Positions 13,255 through 13,255 of a stretch of 13,255 nucleotides of DNA are shown here, piece after piece. The first letter of the stretch is position 1. Every line of letters starts with the position of its first letter. The position numbers and the translations under genes are program-made. The notes beneath the pieces were generated by a model that did no database searches, was not told where the DNA came from, and was given only the letters and a program-made list of their open reading frames with translations. The DNA is from Myxococcales bacterium. GTDB lineage: Bacteria > Myxococcota_C > UBA6777. The stretch is from positions 1 through 13,255 of the forward strand of contig JALTMC010000605.1 of assembly GCA_027005175.1 (NCBI GenBank), read 5' to 3'.

Positions 13255-13255
13255 G

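Overview
The window is a stretch of ordinary bacterial chromosome of intermediate GC with dense genes, short gaps, Shine-Dalgarno sites and several GTG or TTG starts. The strongest lineage hint is a secreted Cys-rich modular lipoprotein with Asn linkers and a C-terminal CAP domain, together with an O-antigen-ligase-type membrane protein carrying a TPR-like tail. Such proteins are common in Myxococcota, Bradymonadota and related former Deltaproteobacteria. This is an inference from protein style; there is no rRNA, tRNA or marker gene to settle it. I see no CRISPR array, transposase, phage gene or plasmid function.

Layout. Positions 1-621 hold a DUF559 (Vsr-like nuclease fold) gene preceded by a C/G-rich hairpin that also supplies its ribosome binding site. 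A small TMEM220-type membrane protein lies on the minus strand (622-975). A 342-base gap with a perfect 12-bp inverted repeat leads to a HAD-family hydrolase that most likely starts at a TTG (1318), then a GCS2-type glutamate-cysteine ligase-like enzyme (2159-3451). The 511-base gap after it (3452-3962) is rich in repeats. Its most notable element is a 26-bp repeat present three times, one copy forming the last codons and stop of the ligase gene.

A minus-strand gene (3963-5414) encodes an unrecognised domain of about 330 residues joined to a GNAT acetyltransferase. It diverges, across a 343-base control region, from the Cys-rich CAP lipoprotein (5758-7137). A class I amidotransferase-like gamma-glutamyl hydrolase (7164-7970) follows 26 bases later. 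The last unit is three tightly packed genes: an iron-dependent alcohol dehydrogenase, an aldehyde dehydrogenase with an unusual acidic insertion, and, overlapping the latter by 4 bases, a polytopic O-antigen ligase/polymerase-like protein.

How the genes may work together. The alcohol and aldehyde dehydrogenases look like one alcohol-to-aldehyde-to-acid route. The ligase (makes gamma-glutamyl bonds), the C26-type hydrolase (breaks them) and the aldehyde dehydrogenase echo the logic of gamma-glutamyl polyamine breakdown, but they are not one operon, so this is only a hypothesis. I found no clear new defence or mobile system. The most original items are the aldehyde dehydrogenase insertion, the two-domain GNAT protein, the Cys-module CAP lipoprotein and the repeat that runs into the ligase gene.
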